DNA of 64,000 bases from DAOUBF01 sp034432795 (GTDB lineage Bacteria; Chloroflexota; Anaerolineae; DSLN01). The stretch's first letter is position 1. Each line of letters begins with the position of its first letter. The notes beneath the pieces were generated by a model that saw only the letters and a list, made by a program, of their open reading frames with translations, did no database searches and had not been told where the DNA came from. A program made the translations under genes and the position numbers. The DNA lies in NCBI GenBank assembly GCA_034432795.1, contig DAOUBF010000005.1, forward strand, positions 1-64,000. Direction: 5' to 3'. Below, piece after piece: positions 26,476-35,351 of this stretch.

Positions 26476-27864
26476 CTACGATTCGGGCGGCTCCACGTGG
26501 ACGACGATACGGCTGAGGAGGGGCAGGTCGGTGAGCAGGCGACGTTCCACCTCTTCAGCCAGCGCGTGCGCTTCCACCAGGGGCGCATCGGCTCGCCAGG
26601 TACAGCGCAGCGTGGCGGTGAAGTGCCCATCGCTAGGGTGCAAAATAACCTCGCGGCAGGCCCCAGGGCCATAGACGCCATCCGCGATGGCGCGCACACG
26701 CTCTTTCAGCAGGGAGACATCCGGATGTCCCTCCAAGAGGGGCAGGGCGTGTGCGCTCTTCGGCTCAATATGCGTCTCAACACTGAACACCTGGGGCAGT
26801 TGGGCGCGGATGCGCTCCTCCAGTTGGGTCACCAGCGCGTGGGCCTGCTCCAGCGACAGGGAGGCGTCCACTTCCGCATGGAGTTGCACCGCGTATCCCT
26901 GGTTATTCTGATGGCCGTGGATCTCATGGACGCTGATCCCCAACCCATCCCCAATGGCCCGCATACGCACCCGTATGGCCTCCCAGGGATCGGGCGGCTC
27001 GCGGTAGCCTGGCTCTATATGCACCAGGGCGTCGGCAACCGGCAATTCCTGCTTCAAGCGATGCTCAATCTCGGTGGCAATGGCGTGGGCCTGATCTGTC
27101 GTCATGGCCGGGTCCACCTTCACGTGCAGGTCCACGTAGGCTTCGTCGGCGCGCCCCCGGCTGCGCACCCGATGAACAAACCAGACGCCCGGCACCTGGC
27201 GGGCCACCGCTTCTACACGGGCAGGGTCCAGCGCGGCACTATCCGCCAGCACATCGGAGGTCCGGCGCAGAATGCGCAGCGCGACCACGCCGATGAGCAC
27301 CACCACACCGCTGGCGACAACCACATCCACCCAGGGGAAGCCCAGCCACACCCCGACGAGGCTGATCACCACCGAGGCGGTGACGAAGATGTCGGTGCGG
27401 GTATGCGCGGCATCGGCCAGAAGCAGGTCGCTGTTCAGCCGCCGCCCGGCCCGCGCTTCATATGTGGTGATCCCCACGTTGACCGGCATCGTCGCCAGCA
27501 TGATCAGCAGGGATTCCAGTTGCACCTGGGGCGCGCCCCCACCGGTCAAGCGATTGTAGATGGACGAAAGGATCTCAGCGCACACCAGGAGCAACAGGGC
27601 GCCGATCGCCAGCGTGGCCATGGTCTCATATTTTCTGTGGCCGTAGGGGTGGTTGGGATCGGGGGGGCGGGCGGCAATGGCCAGGCCAACCAGGCCGATG
27701 ACATTGGAGGAACTGTCCAGGAGCGAGTGAAAAGCATCGGCGATCACGCTGATGGACCCGGTGATCAGGCCGATGACCAGCTTGATAGCCGTGATGAGCA
27801 GATTGAGAGCCAACACGACCCAGAGCACACGTCGCACGTCGCGTTGGCGGGTATGCGCGTCCAT
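26476..27864 (-). CDS. Cation diffusion facilitator (CDF) metal exporter with extended C-terminus
   Basis: A 462-residue metal/proton antiporter. The N-terminal 200 residues carry six TM helices with metal-site residues in VIADAFHSLLD and LLADAAHTRTD. Family members usually end with one roughly 80-residue dimerisation domain; here three such domains follow one another (about 205-290, 290-380, 380-460), each with an LxEAHAL- or TDQAHAI-like helix and a final VHIEP/THIEP/VHVEP strand. Substrate (Zn, Mn, Fe or Co) is not determinable. Confidence 0.9.
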   Translation of the reverse strand: MDAHTRQRDVRRVLWVVLALNLLITAIKLVIGLITGSISVIADAFHSLLDSSSNVIGLVGLAIAARPPDPNHPYGHRKYETMATLAIGALLLLVCAEILSSIYNRLTGGGAPQVQLESLLIMLATMPVNVGITTYEARAGRRLNSDLLLADAAHTRTDIFVTASVVISLVGVWLGFPWVDVVVASGVVVLIGVVALRILRRTSDVLADSAALDPARVEAVARQVPGVWFVHRVRSRGRADEAYVDLHVKVDPAMTTDQAHAIATEIEHRLKQELPVADALVHIEPGYREPPDPWEAIRVRMRAIGDGLGISVHEIHGHQNNQGYAVQLHAEVDASLSLEQAHALVTQLEERIRAQLPQVFSVETHIEPKSAHALPLLEGHPDVSLLKERVRAIADGVYGPGACREVILHPSDGHFTATLRCTWRADAPLVEAHALAEEVERRLLTDLPLLSRIVVHVEPPES

Positions 27865-27915
27865 CGTCCTCAATTTTACCTGAACCGGGGCGGGAGGTCA
27901 ATGCATCCGCGCTCC

Positions 27916-28089
27916 GGGTGTATATCAGATTTGAGGTGGATGACCCGGTTGGTTACCCCCCACCCTAACCCTCCCCCGCAAGGGGGGAAGGGGGTGACTT
28001 TGCCCCCCGCTCCCCCCCTCCCCCCTCTGTGGGGGAGGGGCAGGGAGGGGGATGATGGCTGACAGTTGCCCCAAAATTGAAATGCCCCC
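27916..28089. mobile_element. MITE-like composite repeat, copy 2
   Basis: Begins GGGTGTATATCAGATTTG and ends GACAGTTGCCCC then AAAATTGAAATGCCCC, with C/G-rich palindromes between. It fills the gap between the CDF gene and the penicillin acylase gene. Confidence 0.7.
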
Positions 28090-28116
28090 GTGCTCCCAGC
28101 CAGGAGAGGCCCCTGC

Positions 28117-30546
28117 TCAAAGTGACAGGTTGTCCAACAGCGGCTCCAGGTGCAGCCGTGCCTGGGCCTCCTCTTGCACCTTCTCCCGCTGCCAGAGCAG
28201 CGGCACCAGTTCGCCGCGCAGCCAGGGGCGCACTAGGTCCGCGTAGTGACGGCTGGCGGGGTGGCCGGATTGGCCCGGCGCCACAATGACGCGGGCGCGA
28301 TCCCAGTCGGAGAGGTCCAGGACCTGGCGGTAGCCGGGGATGATATGCACGTGGCCCGGCGGCCAGGTCGCCGGGAAGTCGGCCTGGCGCACGGTGTAGC
28401 CATCGCCTCCCAGGGGATACGGCCCGCGATTGAAGAAGTAGGCCAGCGGCCTCACCGCGCCCAGCGGATGCTGGAACACCAGGCGACAGAGCCGCCCCCA
28501 GCGCCAGCGGGCCATCTCCGGCCCGAAGCGCCGCTTCAGGTCGGTCACGGTGGCCCGCAGCGCCTGGCGCAGCGCGGCCTCGCGGTCCGGCAGCCATACG
28601 CTGCCGCCTTTTTCCAAGGCCGAGATAGTCAGGTCAAAGAGATGGTCGTGGAAGGGGCTGGTGGGATAATCGCCCAGGGGCCTGACCAGATAGGCTGTGT
28701 CGTCTGTCCCCAGCCAGGCCTTAAGCACCTGGTTCAACAGGTGGAGCATGACCCCCTCGTAGATTGTTGCCGCCACGCTGTCCGCCGTCAGCCGCCTGTC
28801 CCAGGTGCGCAGGGCCTCCAGCGCGGCGGCCTCATCCGTGTCCTCAGGCGCCAGCCGCAGCAGGTGTGGCACGATGCGCTCGGCGGGCAGGGCGTAGAGG
28901 TCCATCTGCATCGTGGCGCAGTCCTCAGGCGAGACACGCGGTCTGGCGGCGATCATCTGGGCGATGCGCGCAGCGCGCCAGTCTGCCAGCCATTCCGTCG
29001 TCAGCGTGTAGGGGTAGTCTGGGCCGGCGATACGGTTATTGGCCGTGACGATATAGCCCTCCGCTGGATTGAACGCCTGGGGCAACTCATCAAAGGGGAT
29101 GAAGCCGGTCCACTCGTGCTCGCCATCCCAACCGGGGACAGGGAGCAGCCCATCCCCCTGGGCGCGTAGCGGCACGCGGCTGGCCAGTACATAGCCGATG
29201 TTCCCGGCGGTGTCGGCGTAAACGAAGTTCTGCCCCGGCGTGTGCCAATCGCGCAACGCGGCGCGGAAGCTCTCCCAATCCTGGGCGCGGTTCAGGGCGA
29301 AGATGGCGCGCAAGGTCTGGTTGGGGTCATGGCCGACCCAGCGCAGGGCGAACTCGCTTAGGCCGGGCTGGTCATCCGCGCTACCGGGCCGCCGCGTGAT
29401 CAGATCGCTGATCACCGGGCCATGACGGGTGAGGCGCACGCGCTCTACATGGGGTGTGCGCCGCCCGCGCACACGGATGACCTCCTCAATGACCTGGGCG
29501 TTTTCCCAATGCCCCTGGTAGAGATAGCGCGTGGGGTCATCGGGGTGAAATTGCTCTATATAGAGGTCCTGGACATCGGTGAAGGCGTTGGTGACGCCCC
29601 AGGCGATATGGGCATTGTGGCCGATGATGACGCCGGGCAGCCCCGGCAACGACGCCCCCGCCACCTGAAAATCGCCCCCACTGAGGTGGTTGATGTACCA
29701 GATGGCAGGCAGGAGCGGCGGCAGGTGGGGGTCGTTGGCCAGGAGGGGCGCGCCGGTGGTCGTCCGTGCAGCGCTGAGCACCCAGTTGTTGCTCCCCAGC
29801 CCTGGCCCGGCGGGCTGGAGATAGAGTCGGGCGGCGCGGTAGGCCGCCAGTAACTTTTCGGCATCACCTGGCCCTTCAGCCTCTTCGCTCCGCGCAGAAG
29901 GCAGGATGGTGCGGTAATCGGGTGCCGGGAACACCTCAAAGTGGAGTGCGCCTTCCGGCCCGTAGCGCTCCACCAGCGTGGCCCGCATCAGTTCGGCCTC
30001 CCAGTTGCCCGACAGCCCCCAGGCCAGGACACCCCCCCACACCAGGAGGTCCACCACCGACCAGGGTTCCGGGCGGCGGCGCAGCAGGCGGAACTCCACC
30101 GGCAATGGATGGCCGCTGTCCAGGAAGGCGTTGATGCCCGCAACATACGCTTCGGCCAGGGCGCGTGTCTCTTCGTCCAATGCAGCGGCACCCGCTTCGG
30201 CGGCGCGGCAAAAGCCCAGGATGCGCGTGAAGCGGTCGGCGTACAGGGCGCGGGCGCCCACCAGCTCGGCCAGCCGCCCCGATCCCAGGCGGCGTTGGAA
30301 CTCCATCTGCCACAGCCGGTCCTGCGCGTGGACGTAGCCTTGGGCGAAGAACAGGTCTTCGTTGCTTTCGGCGTAAATATGGGGGATGCCCCAGCGGTCG
30401 CGGATGACCTCGGCTGGGGCCTGCAAGCCCCGCAGGTACACAACCCCCCGCGTCTGCGGCAGCGACCGGCGCAGCCAGCGGCGCGAGGCCAGCGCCGCGC
30501 TGGCCGATAGCCCCAGCGCGGTGAGCAGCGAATAGCGCGTTTTCAT
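28117..30546 (-). CDS. Penicillin acylase family (Ntn-hydrolase)
   Basis: An 809-residue precursor. The ATG at 30546 overlaps the upstream stop (ATGA) and gives an N-terminal hydrophobic segment followed by the alpha region (RDRWGIPHIYAESNEDLFFAQGYVHAQDRLWQ). Autocleavage should occur before Ser252 in GLGSNNW, freeing the catalytic serine of the beta chain. HGPVISD and the late ANNRIAG are further family motifs. Substrates could be penicillins or N-acyl homoserine lactones; the sequence does not decide. Confidence 0.93.
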   Translation of the reverse strand: MKTRYSLLTALGLSASAALASRRWLRRSLPQTRGVVYLRGLQAPAEVIRDRWGIPHIYAESNEDLFFAQGYVHAQDRLWQMEFQRRLGSGRLAELVGARALYADRFTRILGFCRAAEAGAAALDEETRALAEAYVAGINAFLDSGHPLPVEFRLLRRRPEPWSVVDLLVWGGVLAWGLSGNWEAELMRATLVERYGPEGALHFEVFPAPDYRTILPSARSEEAEGPGDAEKLLAAYRAARLYLQPAGPGLGSNNWVLSAARTTTGAPLLANDPHLPPLLPAIWYINHLSGGDFQVAGASLPGLPGVIIGHNAHIAWGVTNAFTDVQDLYIEQFHPDDPTRYLYQGHWENAQVIEEVIRVRGRRTPHVERVRLTRHGPVISDLITRRPGSADDQPGLSEFALRWVGHDPNQTLRAIFALNRAQDWESFRAALRDWHTPGQNFVYADTAGNIGYVLASRVPLRAQGDGLLPVPGWDGEHEWTGFIPFDELPQAFNPAEGYIVTANNRIAGPDYPYTLTTEWLADWRAARIAQMIAARPRVSPEDCATMQMDLYALPAERIVPHLLRLAPEDTDEAAALEALRTWDRRLTADSVAATIYEGVMLHLLNQVLKAWLGTDDTAYLVRPLGDYPTSPFHDHLFDLTISALEKGGSVWLPDREAALRQALRATVTDLKRRFGPEMARWRWGRLCRLVFQHPLGAVRPLAYFFNRGPYPLGGDGYTVRQADFPATWPPGHVHIIPGYRQVLDLSDWDRARVIVAPGQSGHPASRHYADLVRPWLRGELVPLLWQREKVQEEAQARLHLEPLLDNLSL

Positions 30547-32975
30547 TCCCTCACCTCGTACAAGATCACATCCCGATTCTCTGACCCGCCGCCGGTGAAA
30601 AAGTAGGGTAGCGGCAGCGTGGCCAGTGGTGTCAGATGATAGGTCTCCGCCAGCACCTGTCGCGGCGCTTGCAGCTCTATGCCATCGTCCAGGAGATAGA
30701 CCGGGCGGCCCGCTGCGTGCATCGCCTGGACGAAGCGGCGCAACTCCTCCGGCGTCCACGCCGCCGGGCGGAAAGCGGCCCGCCTGGCATAAAGCTCCAC
30801 TGCGCCGGCGTTCAGGGAGCAGCCGATCACTGCCTGGGGCGGTGTCAGCGCGGCCAGCCGATCCAATGCCGCTCGCTGAGGCGGCAGGAGCGTGCCGAAG
30901 GTGTAGAAGCCCTGGGTCGCTGGCCAGACCAGCGCCAGCCGGGCAACCGGCAGAGCAACAGCCAGCAGGAAGATGGCTGTGCGCGCCGGGGCCAGGCTGA
31001 CAAGAGGGGTGCTTAAAGCGGAAGGCCCCTGTCTGTTGCCCGTCACCCGCCGTTCACCGCCCTGGCCCAGATCAGCTATGATCTCTAATAGGCCCCTGCC
31101 CGCCAGGACTGCGCCGAGAGGAAAGAGAGACAGCAGGTCGCGCAGGCGCAGGTAGCCGTAGGGCAGGTGAAACAGGAGGACGGCCAGCGGCCCAATCAGG
31201 AGGATCACCAGCAGCCGCCGGTCCTCCCGCCATAGTGCCCACAGCCCCAGTGCGATGAAGGGCGCGAAGAACAGGAACTCGCGTGCCGCCAGGGCTTCGG
31301 CTCCGACCCGCAACGTCACCGGCACGACATTCGCCAGCGCGAAGCGCTCCAATTCCTCACTCCCGGTGCGAAATGGGCTGCCAAAGGCCACCTGATGATA
31401 CCACAGGTCGGGGAGAGCGACCAGGAGGGCGGCGGCCATCACCATGAGCATCGGTTTCAGTGCGCCTATGGCCCTCTTTCCGCCGCCGTTCAGCAGTGCC
31501 AGAAGAAGGCTCGGCGCAAGCAACAACTGTGTGTAGCGCACGGCGTAGGCCAGGCCGAAGCTCAGGCCCAACAAGAGTGCCACAAGAGTAGAGGCACGGC
31601 GTGCCGTGCCCGCACTTTGTCTGTTCGCTGTGCCGCGATGCCCTCGCCGATAGACCTCCAGCGCCAGGATAAGCGTCAGCGCCGTGAACAGTTGCGCCGA
31701 GATGTCGGCCAGGGGCACCACGGTGCGCGAGAGTTGCTCAAAGGAGGTCGCCAATAGGAAAACGGCCAGGCCGCCGATGAACTGGCGTTGGGCCAGCGGG
31801 CGTGCCGCAAAGACGGCCTGCGCCAGCGCCCACGTCGCCGCCAGGCTGAGCAGGCCCAGGACGGGCGTCGCCAGGTACAGGCCCGGTTCACCCAGAAGGC
31901 GGTAGGCCAACGCCAGCAGAACCGAATGGCCGGGCGGCCAGACGGTGGCTGAGTGCCCGGCGGCGTCAAAGGGCGGGCGGTAGCCGAGGGGAAGCGCGGG
32001 TTTCAGCGGCAGGCCGAGCACCTGGACGGTTTGCGCCAGTGGGAAGATGTGGAAAGGCGAACCGCGCTCCGCCAGGTCCACCGCCATCTGAACGTAAGCG
32101 TAGGGGTCGCTGCCGGTGACGCCGTGCGTCCGCGCTGAGAAGGTGATCCAGGCTGCCCAGCCCAGGCCGACGATGAGCAGTGCCATCTCACCGTCGCGCA
32201 ATAGAGCGCGGTCGCGTCCCCAGGCAACCGCGAGCATATACAGGTCATAGGCCAGGGCGGCCACCAGGCCCAGCAACAGATACGGGCCGGGATCCAGGAT
32301 GGTCGCCCAGGGCAGCGGCAGCGTGGGCCTCGCGCTGCCGCTATCCAGGGCACGCCACAGTACCAGCCCGCCCAGGTGCAGTGCCAGGACAATATAAGCC
32401 AGTAAGATCGGCGTCAAGGCCTCAACGTAGAAGGCGGGGCGATGCAGGCGAGGCCAGAGCAACACCTGGGGCAGGAGCAGGAGCACGATGACCGGGATGG
32501 CGTAGTGCAGTGGCTGGCCGAGGAGCTCCAGGGTCAACAGCAGGCCAGGCAGGTGCAGCGCCAGAAGCGCCAGACTCAGGCCCCAGGGCAACGGCTGGCG
32601 TGCCGGGTCAAAGCGAAAGGCAACTGCGTCTCTGAGCCGCTCCCATAAGTCGGCCCGGCGTGACGGCGCAACTTGCCCGGCCAGCGCCACGCCGGCGGCT
32701 GCCAGGAGGACGCCGTAGAAAAGCAACCGCATGGAGAGAAATGGAATGCCCGCAAATCGGGCCAGGATGAGGATCAGGCCCAGGCTGCAGAGCGCCAGTA
32801 ATGTCATTCTGAGCGCAGGCGAAGCATCGGGCCGGGCCTTCACCCCGCTCCATACCCAGCCGACCCCCAATAAAAGTCCGGCCAGCACGTACAGGGGGAG
32901 AAGCGGACCCAGTGGTCCCGGTTCGGGTTCCAGCAGGTAGGCGAGGTCCAACAGCCTGCGCAGCACCTCATCCAT
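30543..32975 (-). CDS. Multi-pass membrane protein, PMT/ArnT-like glycosyltransferase fold
   Basis: An 810-residue protein with about 15 hydrophobic segments. An acidic motif after a TM helix (GVTGSDPYAYVQMAVDL) and the downstream VWPPGHSVLLALAYRLLG match the GT39/GT83 pattern in which an aspartate contacts a polyprenyl-phosphate sugar. The ATG at 32975 is chosen over an upstream TTG. It is translationally coupled to the penicillin acylase gene (4-bp overlap). Glycosyltransferase activity is inference from fold. Confidence 0.7.
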   Translation of the reverse strand: MDEVLRRLLDLAYLLEPEPGPLGPLLPLYVLAGLLLGVGWVWSGVKARPDASPALRMTLLALCSLGLILILARFAGIPFLSMRLLFYGVLLAAAGVALAGQVAPSRRADLWERLRDAVAFRFDPARQPLPWGLSLALLALHLPGLLLTLELLGQPLHYAIPVIVLLLLPQVLLWPRLHRPAFYVEALTPILLAYIVLALHLGGLVLWRALDSGSARPTLPLPWATILDPGPYLLLGLVAALAYDLYMLAVAWGRDRALLRDGEMALLIVGLGWAAWITFSARTHGVTGSDPYAYVQMAVDLAERGSPFHIFPLAQTVQVLGLPLKPALPLGYRPPFDAAGHSATVWPPGHSVLLALAYRLLGEPGLYLATPVLGLLSLAATWALAQAVFAARPLAQRQFIGGLAVFLLATSFEQLSRTVVPLADISAQLFTALTLILALEVYRRGHRGTANRQSAGTARRASTLVALLLGLSFGLAYAVRYTQLLLAPSLLLALLNGGGKRAIGALKPMLMVMAAALLVALPDLWYHQVAFGSPFRTGSEELERFALANVVPVTLRVGAEALAAREFLFFAPFIALGLWALWREDRRLLVILLIGPLAVLLFHLPYGYLRLRDLLSLFPLGAVLAGRGLLEIIADLGQGGERRVTGNRQGPSALSTPLVSLAPARTAIFLLAVALPVARLALVWPATQGFYTFGTLLPPQRAALDRLAALTPPQAVIGCSLNAGAVELYARRAAFRPAAWTPEELRRFVQAMHAAGRPVYLLDDGIELQAPRQVLAETYHLTPLATLPLPYFFTGGGSENRDVILYEVRE

Positions 32976-33103
32976 CGCACTGCCCGTTATAGGCCAGGAT
33001 GCGACCAAAGGCAAGCCCGCTATAGGACTAATGGCCTAGATCAAAAGGGGACTTTAGACCCATGCGATCCGTGATCCTTTATGCTATGCTATGGTCACTG
33101 GAC

Positions 33104-33159
33104 GGAACGCCTGGTTAGAGGCGCGGGGATGTTGGGCGCCGGGCCATCCCAGACGTTCC
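33104..33159 (+). other. Leader hairpin upstream of a small gene
   Basis: GGAACGCCTGG (33104-33114) pairs with CCAGACGTTCC (33149-33159) with one mismatch, closing a 34-nt loop. The downstream arm ends three bases before the Shine-Dalgarno GGAGGA (33163-33168). Two overlapping TATGCT motifs at 33080-33090 could be the -10. Confidence 0.5.
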
Positions 33160-33175
33160 GATGGAGGACGCTGGC

Positions 33176-33409
33176 ATGGACGTTATTGAAGCAGCGGAAA
33201 CCGTCGTTGGGCTGTACGCAATGAGGCGGCTGAATGAGGCCCTGGATAGCCAGAAGGCCTGCGGTTGCCGCGCCTGCGTGGCCCGGGCCAATGGCTGGAT
33301 TGACTGGGTCGCCGGCGACGACGACGACCTGTACGATCAATTGCACGCTCCCTCCAGGGGGAGCGCATCCGACCCTAGCGGCCAGCTTTCAGCTTTCAAC
33401 CCCACATAG
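33176..33409 (+). CDS. Small hypothetical protein with a CxCxxC motif
   Basis: A 77-residue protein starting MDVIEAAETVVGLYAMRRLN. Its ATG at 33176 has GGAGGA with ideal spacing. A CGCRAC motif near residue 30 could bind a metal, and an acidic DDDD stretch follows. I know no family for it. It is alone on its strand, divergent from the membrane-protein gene, with a hairpin leader. Confidence 0.55.
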   Translation: MDVIEAAETVVGLYAMRRLNEALDSQKACGCRACVARANGWIDWVAGDDDDLYDQLHAPSRGSASDPSGQLSAFNPT

Positions 33410-33422
33410 AGAAACTGAAAGC
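33385..33422. terminator. Weak hairpin between convergent genes
   Basis: GCTTTCAG (33385-33392) and CTGAAAGC (33415-33422) can pair between the small ORF and the paaH-like gene. No U-tract. Confidence 0.35.
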
Positions 33423-33428
33423 CAACCG

Positions 33429-34331
33429 CTAATAGGTGTAGAACCCTTTCCCCGTCTTGCGCCCCAGCCGCCCGGCCTCCACCATGCGCTGTTGAATGGG
33501 ATGGGGCCGGTAGCGCGGGTCCTCAAAGAAAGCGTGATAAATGGATTGCGTCACCGCGAAGTTGACGTCAATCCCAATCAGGTCCATGAGTTCAAACGGC
33601 CCCATGGGGAAGCCCGCCGAGCGCATCAGCCGGTCAATCGTGGGGACATCGGCGGCGCCCTCGCCCAGCAGGCGTAAGGCCTCCCCATAGTAAGGCCGCG
33701 CCACCCGGTTCACGATGAAGCCGGGCGTGTCCCTGGCGATCACCGGCGTCTTGCCCAGGTCGCGCACCCATGCCAGCGCCCATTCCACCGTCTCATCCGA
33801 GGTCTGCTCGCCGCGGATGACCTCCACCAGGGGCATCACCGGCGCGGGGTTAAAGAAATGCAGGCCGATAAAGCGGTCCGCCCGCTGCGTGGCCGTGGCC
33901 AGGGCAGTGATGGAGAGCGAAGAGGTGTTGGAGGCGAAGATCGTCTCAGGCGGGGACAGGGCGTCCAGGTCGGCGAAGAGGGCGCGCTTGATCTGAAAGT
34001 CCTCCGGCGCGGCCTCCAGGATCAGGCTCACGCCGGGCGTGCAATCCGCCAGGCGAGTAGTGGTCCGAATACGCCCCAGGGCGATTTCAGCCGTTTCCGC
34101 CGCCAGCCTGCCGCGTTCCACCTCTCTGTGAAATGAGGCCCGGATGCGCTCCAGGCCCCGCTGGACAATCTCGGTTTGAATGTCATACAGGATGACGGGG
34201 TAGCGCAGGCTGGCCACCTGGGCGATACCTGCGCCCATCGTCCCTGCACCGATGACCGCTATCGCTGCAGGGGGAAAACCTCCTCCTGGGAGGCCCGATA
34301 TTGGGTGGGGGAGGGTCGGGGTGGGGGGCAT
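33429..34331 (-). CDS. paaH: 3-hydroxyacyl-CoA dehydrogenase (PaaH-like)
   Basis: A 300-residue NAD-dependent dehydrogenase. It has the Rossmann motif IAVIGAGTMGAGIAQ, SNTSSLSITALA, GLHFFNPAPVMPLVEVI and a C-terminal domain with GFIVNRVARPYY and PMGPFELMDLIG. The family normally begins just before IAVIGAG, but here no start codon exists there. The nearest ATG (34331) lies in a C/G-rich repeat and adds about 23 Pro/Gly-rich residues. The gene follows paaA-like and paaG-like genes, which fits the hydroxyacyl step of phenylacetate degradation. Confidence 0.88.
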   Translation of the reverse strand: MPPTPTLPHPISGLPGGGFPPAAIAVIGAGTMGAGIAQVASLRYPVILYDIQTEIVQRGLERIRASFHREVERGRLAAETAEIALGRIRTTTRLADCTPGVSLILEAAPEDFQIKRALFADLDALSPPETIFASNTSSLSITALATATQRADRFIGLHFFNPAPVMPLVEVIRGEQTSDETVEWALAWVRDLGKTPVIARDTPGFIVNRVARPYYGEALRLLGEGAADVPTIDRLMRSAGFPMGPFELMDLIGIDVNFAVTQSIYHAFFEDPRYRPHPIQQRMVEAGRLGRKTGKGFYTY

Positions 34332-34378
34332 GTCACCCCCTCCCCCACGAGGGGGGGAGGGCCGGGGTGGGGGGTATT
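34300..34378. repeat. C/G-rich palindrome spanning a gene junction
   Basis: Two CCCCACCCC/GGGGTGGGG-type runs occupy the whole junction between the paaA-like stop and the paaH-like core and supply the only ATG for the latter. Confidence 0.7.
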
Positions 34379-35317
34379 TTAGCCGACAACCGCGGCCTCC
34401 TCCGGCAGCTTCCCCCAATCGGGCGTCCAGGGCGGCACTTCCAGGCCGAACTCCTCGCAGCGCTGGCGCACCTCGTTGGCGAAGGCCAGGCGCACCTCGT
34501 GGTTGTCGCGCTTCTTCAGGCCCAGCCGGCGGTAGATCTTATTGCGGGGGCTGTTGGGCCGGCCGAAGATGTTCATGGTGCGCGGGAACCATTTGTTCAG
34601 CGCCGCCTGGACCTCATCATGCGTCTTGGGGTCCTGCGCCAGCCGCTTCACCCAGGAATCCCCGTGGGCGATGTGGAACATCTCCTCGCGGAAGATGCCC
34701 TCCATCACCCGTGCCCAGGGGCGGTAGGAGGATTCCAGGCTGTCCTCCAACTGGTGGCCCGCGCCCCGGTCCATACAGAACTGGAACATGATGAAGTCGG
34801 TCCAGGTGGGGATGGGGTAATAGAAGATGTTGACGCGCTTATCGGCGGCGATACGGGTGGTGCCGATGTTGGCGTCGTCGGCGTCCAGGCGCAGCGTGAA
34901 GTCGTGCTCGCGCATGCGGGCATCCACATCCACGCCCAGGTACTCCAGCAGCTTGTAGCACACGCGGGCGTGGCGGAACTCGTCCTTGGTGATCATGGCT
35001 GCGGCCAGGTACTCCTCTACGGTGGGGGCGTAGCGGATGCAGGGGACATAGCCCAGCGCCCCGGCCAGTTCGGAGTCGGCCTGCATCATGAGCAGGTTGA
35101 TCAGGTTCTCGCGGTATTCCTCGTTGGGGATGTCCTCTGGCCCCTTGATCTCGCCCGGGCCGTAGAGCGGCTCAATGTCCTCTTTGGCGATGAAGCTGAC
35201 CTTGCGGCGCATCTCCAGGGGGGCATCCGTCGCCCGCGTTTCGCCGTACTCGGCCTCCATGCGCTCGCTGATGGGCTTCTCCAGGTCGGTCTCAAATAAG
35301 CCTTTCTCTTGGGTCAT
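34379..35317 (-). CDS. paaA: PaaA-like phenylacetyl-CoA epoxidase catalytic subunit
   Basis: A 312-residue ferritin-like diiron protein. Metal ligands are suggested by DEFRHARVCYKLL near residue 110 and REEMFHIAHGDSW near residue 215. The C-terminal NIFGRPNSPRNKIYRRLGLK matches PaaA. PaaA inserts oxygen into phenylacetyl-CoA but normally needs PaaC, PaaB, PaaD and the reductase PaaE, none of which lie in this window. A related single-subunit oxygenase on another CoA thioester is possible. Confidence 0.85.
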   Translation of the reverse strand: MTQEKGLFETDLEKPISERMEAEYGETRATDAPLEMRRKVSFIAKEDIEPLYGPGEIKGPEDIPNEEYRENLINLLMMQADSELAGALGYVPCIRYAPTVEEYLAAAMITKDEFRHARVCYKLLEYLGVDVDARMREHDFTLRLDADDANIGTTRIAADKRVNIFYYPIPTWTDFIMFQFCMDRGAGHQLEDSLESSYRPWARVMEGIFREEMFHIAHGDSWVKRLAQDPKTHDEVQAALNKWFPRTMNIFGRPNSPRNKIYRRLGLKKRDNHEVRLAFANEVRQRCEEFGLEVPPWTPDWGKLPEEAAVVG

Positions 35318-35351
35318 AGAACCTCTCTCCTTATGTGATTTAAAGATTTCT

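Noticed and set aside
30547..30759. A 71-codon N-terminal extension of the penicillin acylase
   Set aside because: It lies inside the upstream membrane-protein gene and has no signal sequence, while the ATG at 30546 gives the usual hydrophobic start and a 4-bp overlap.
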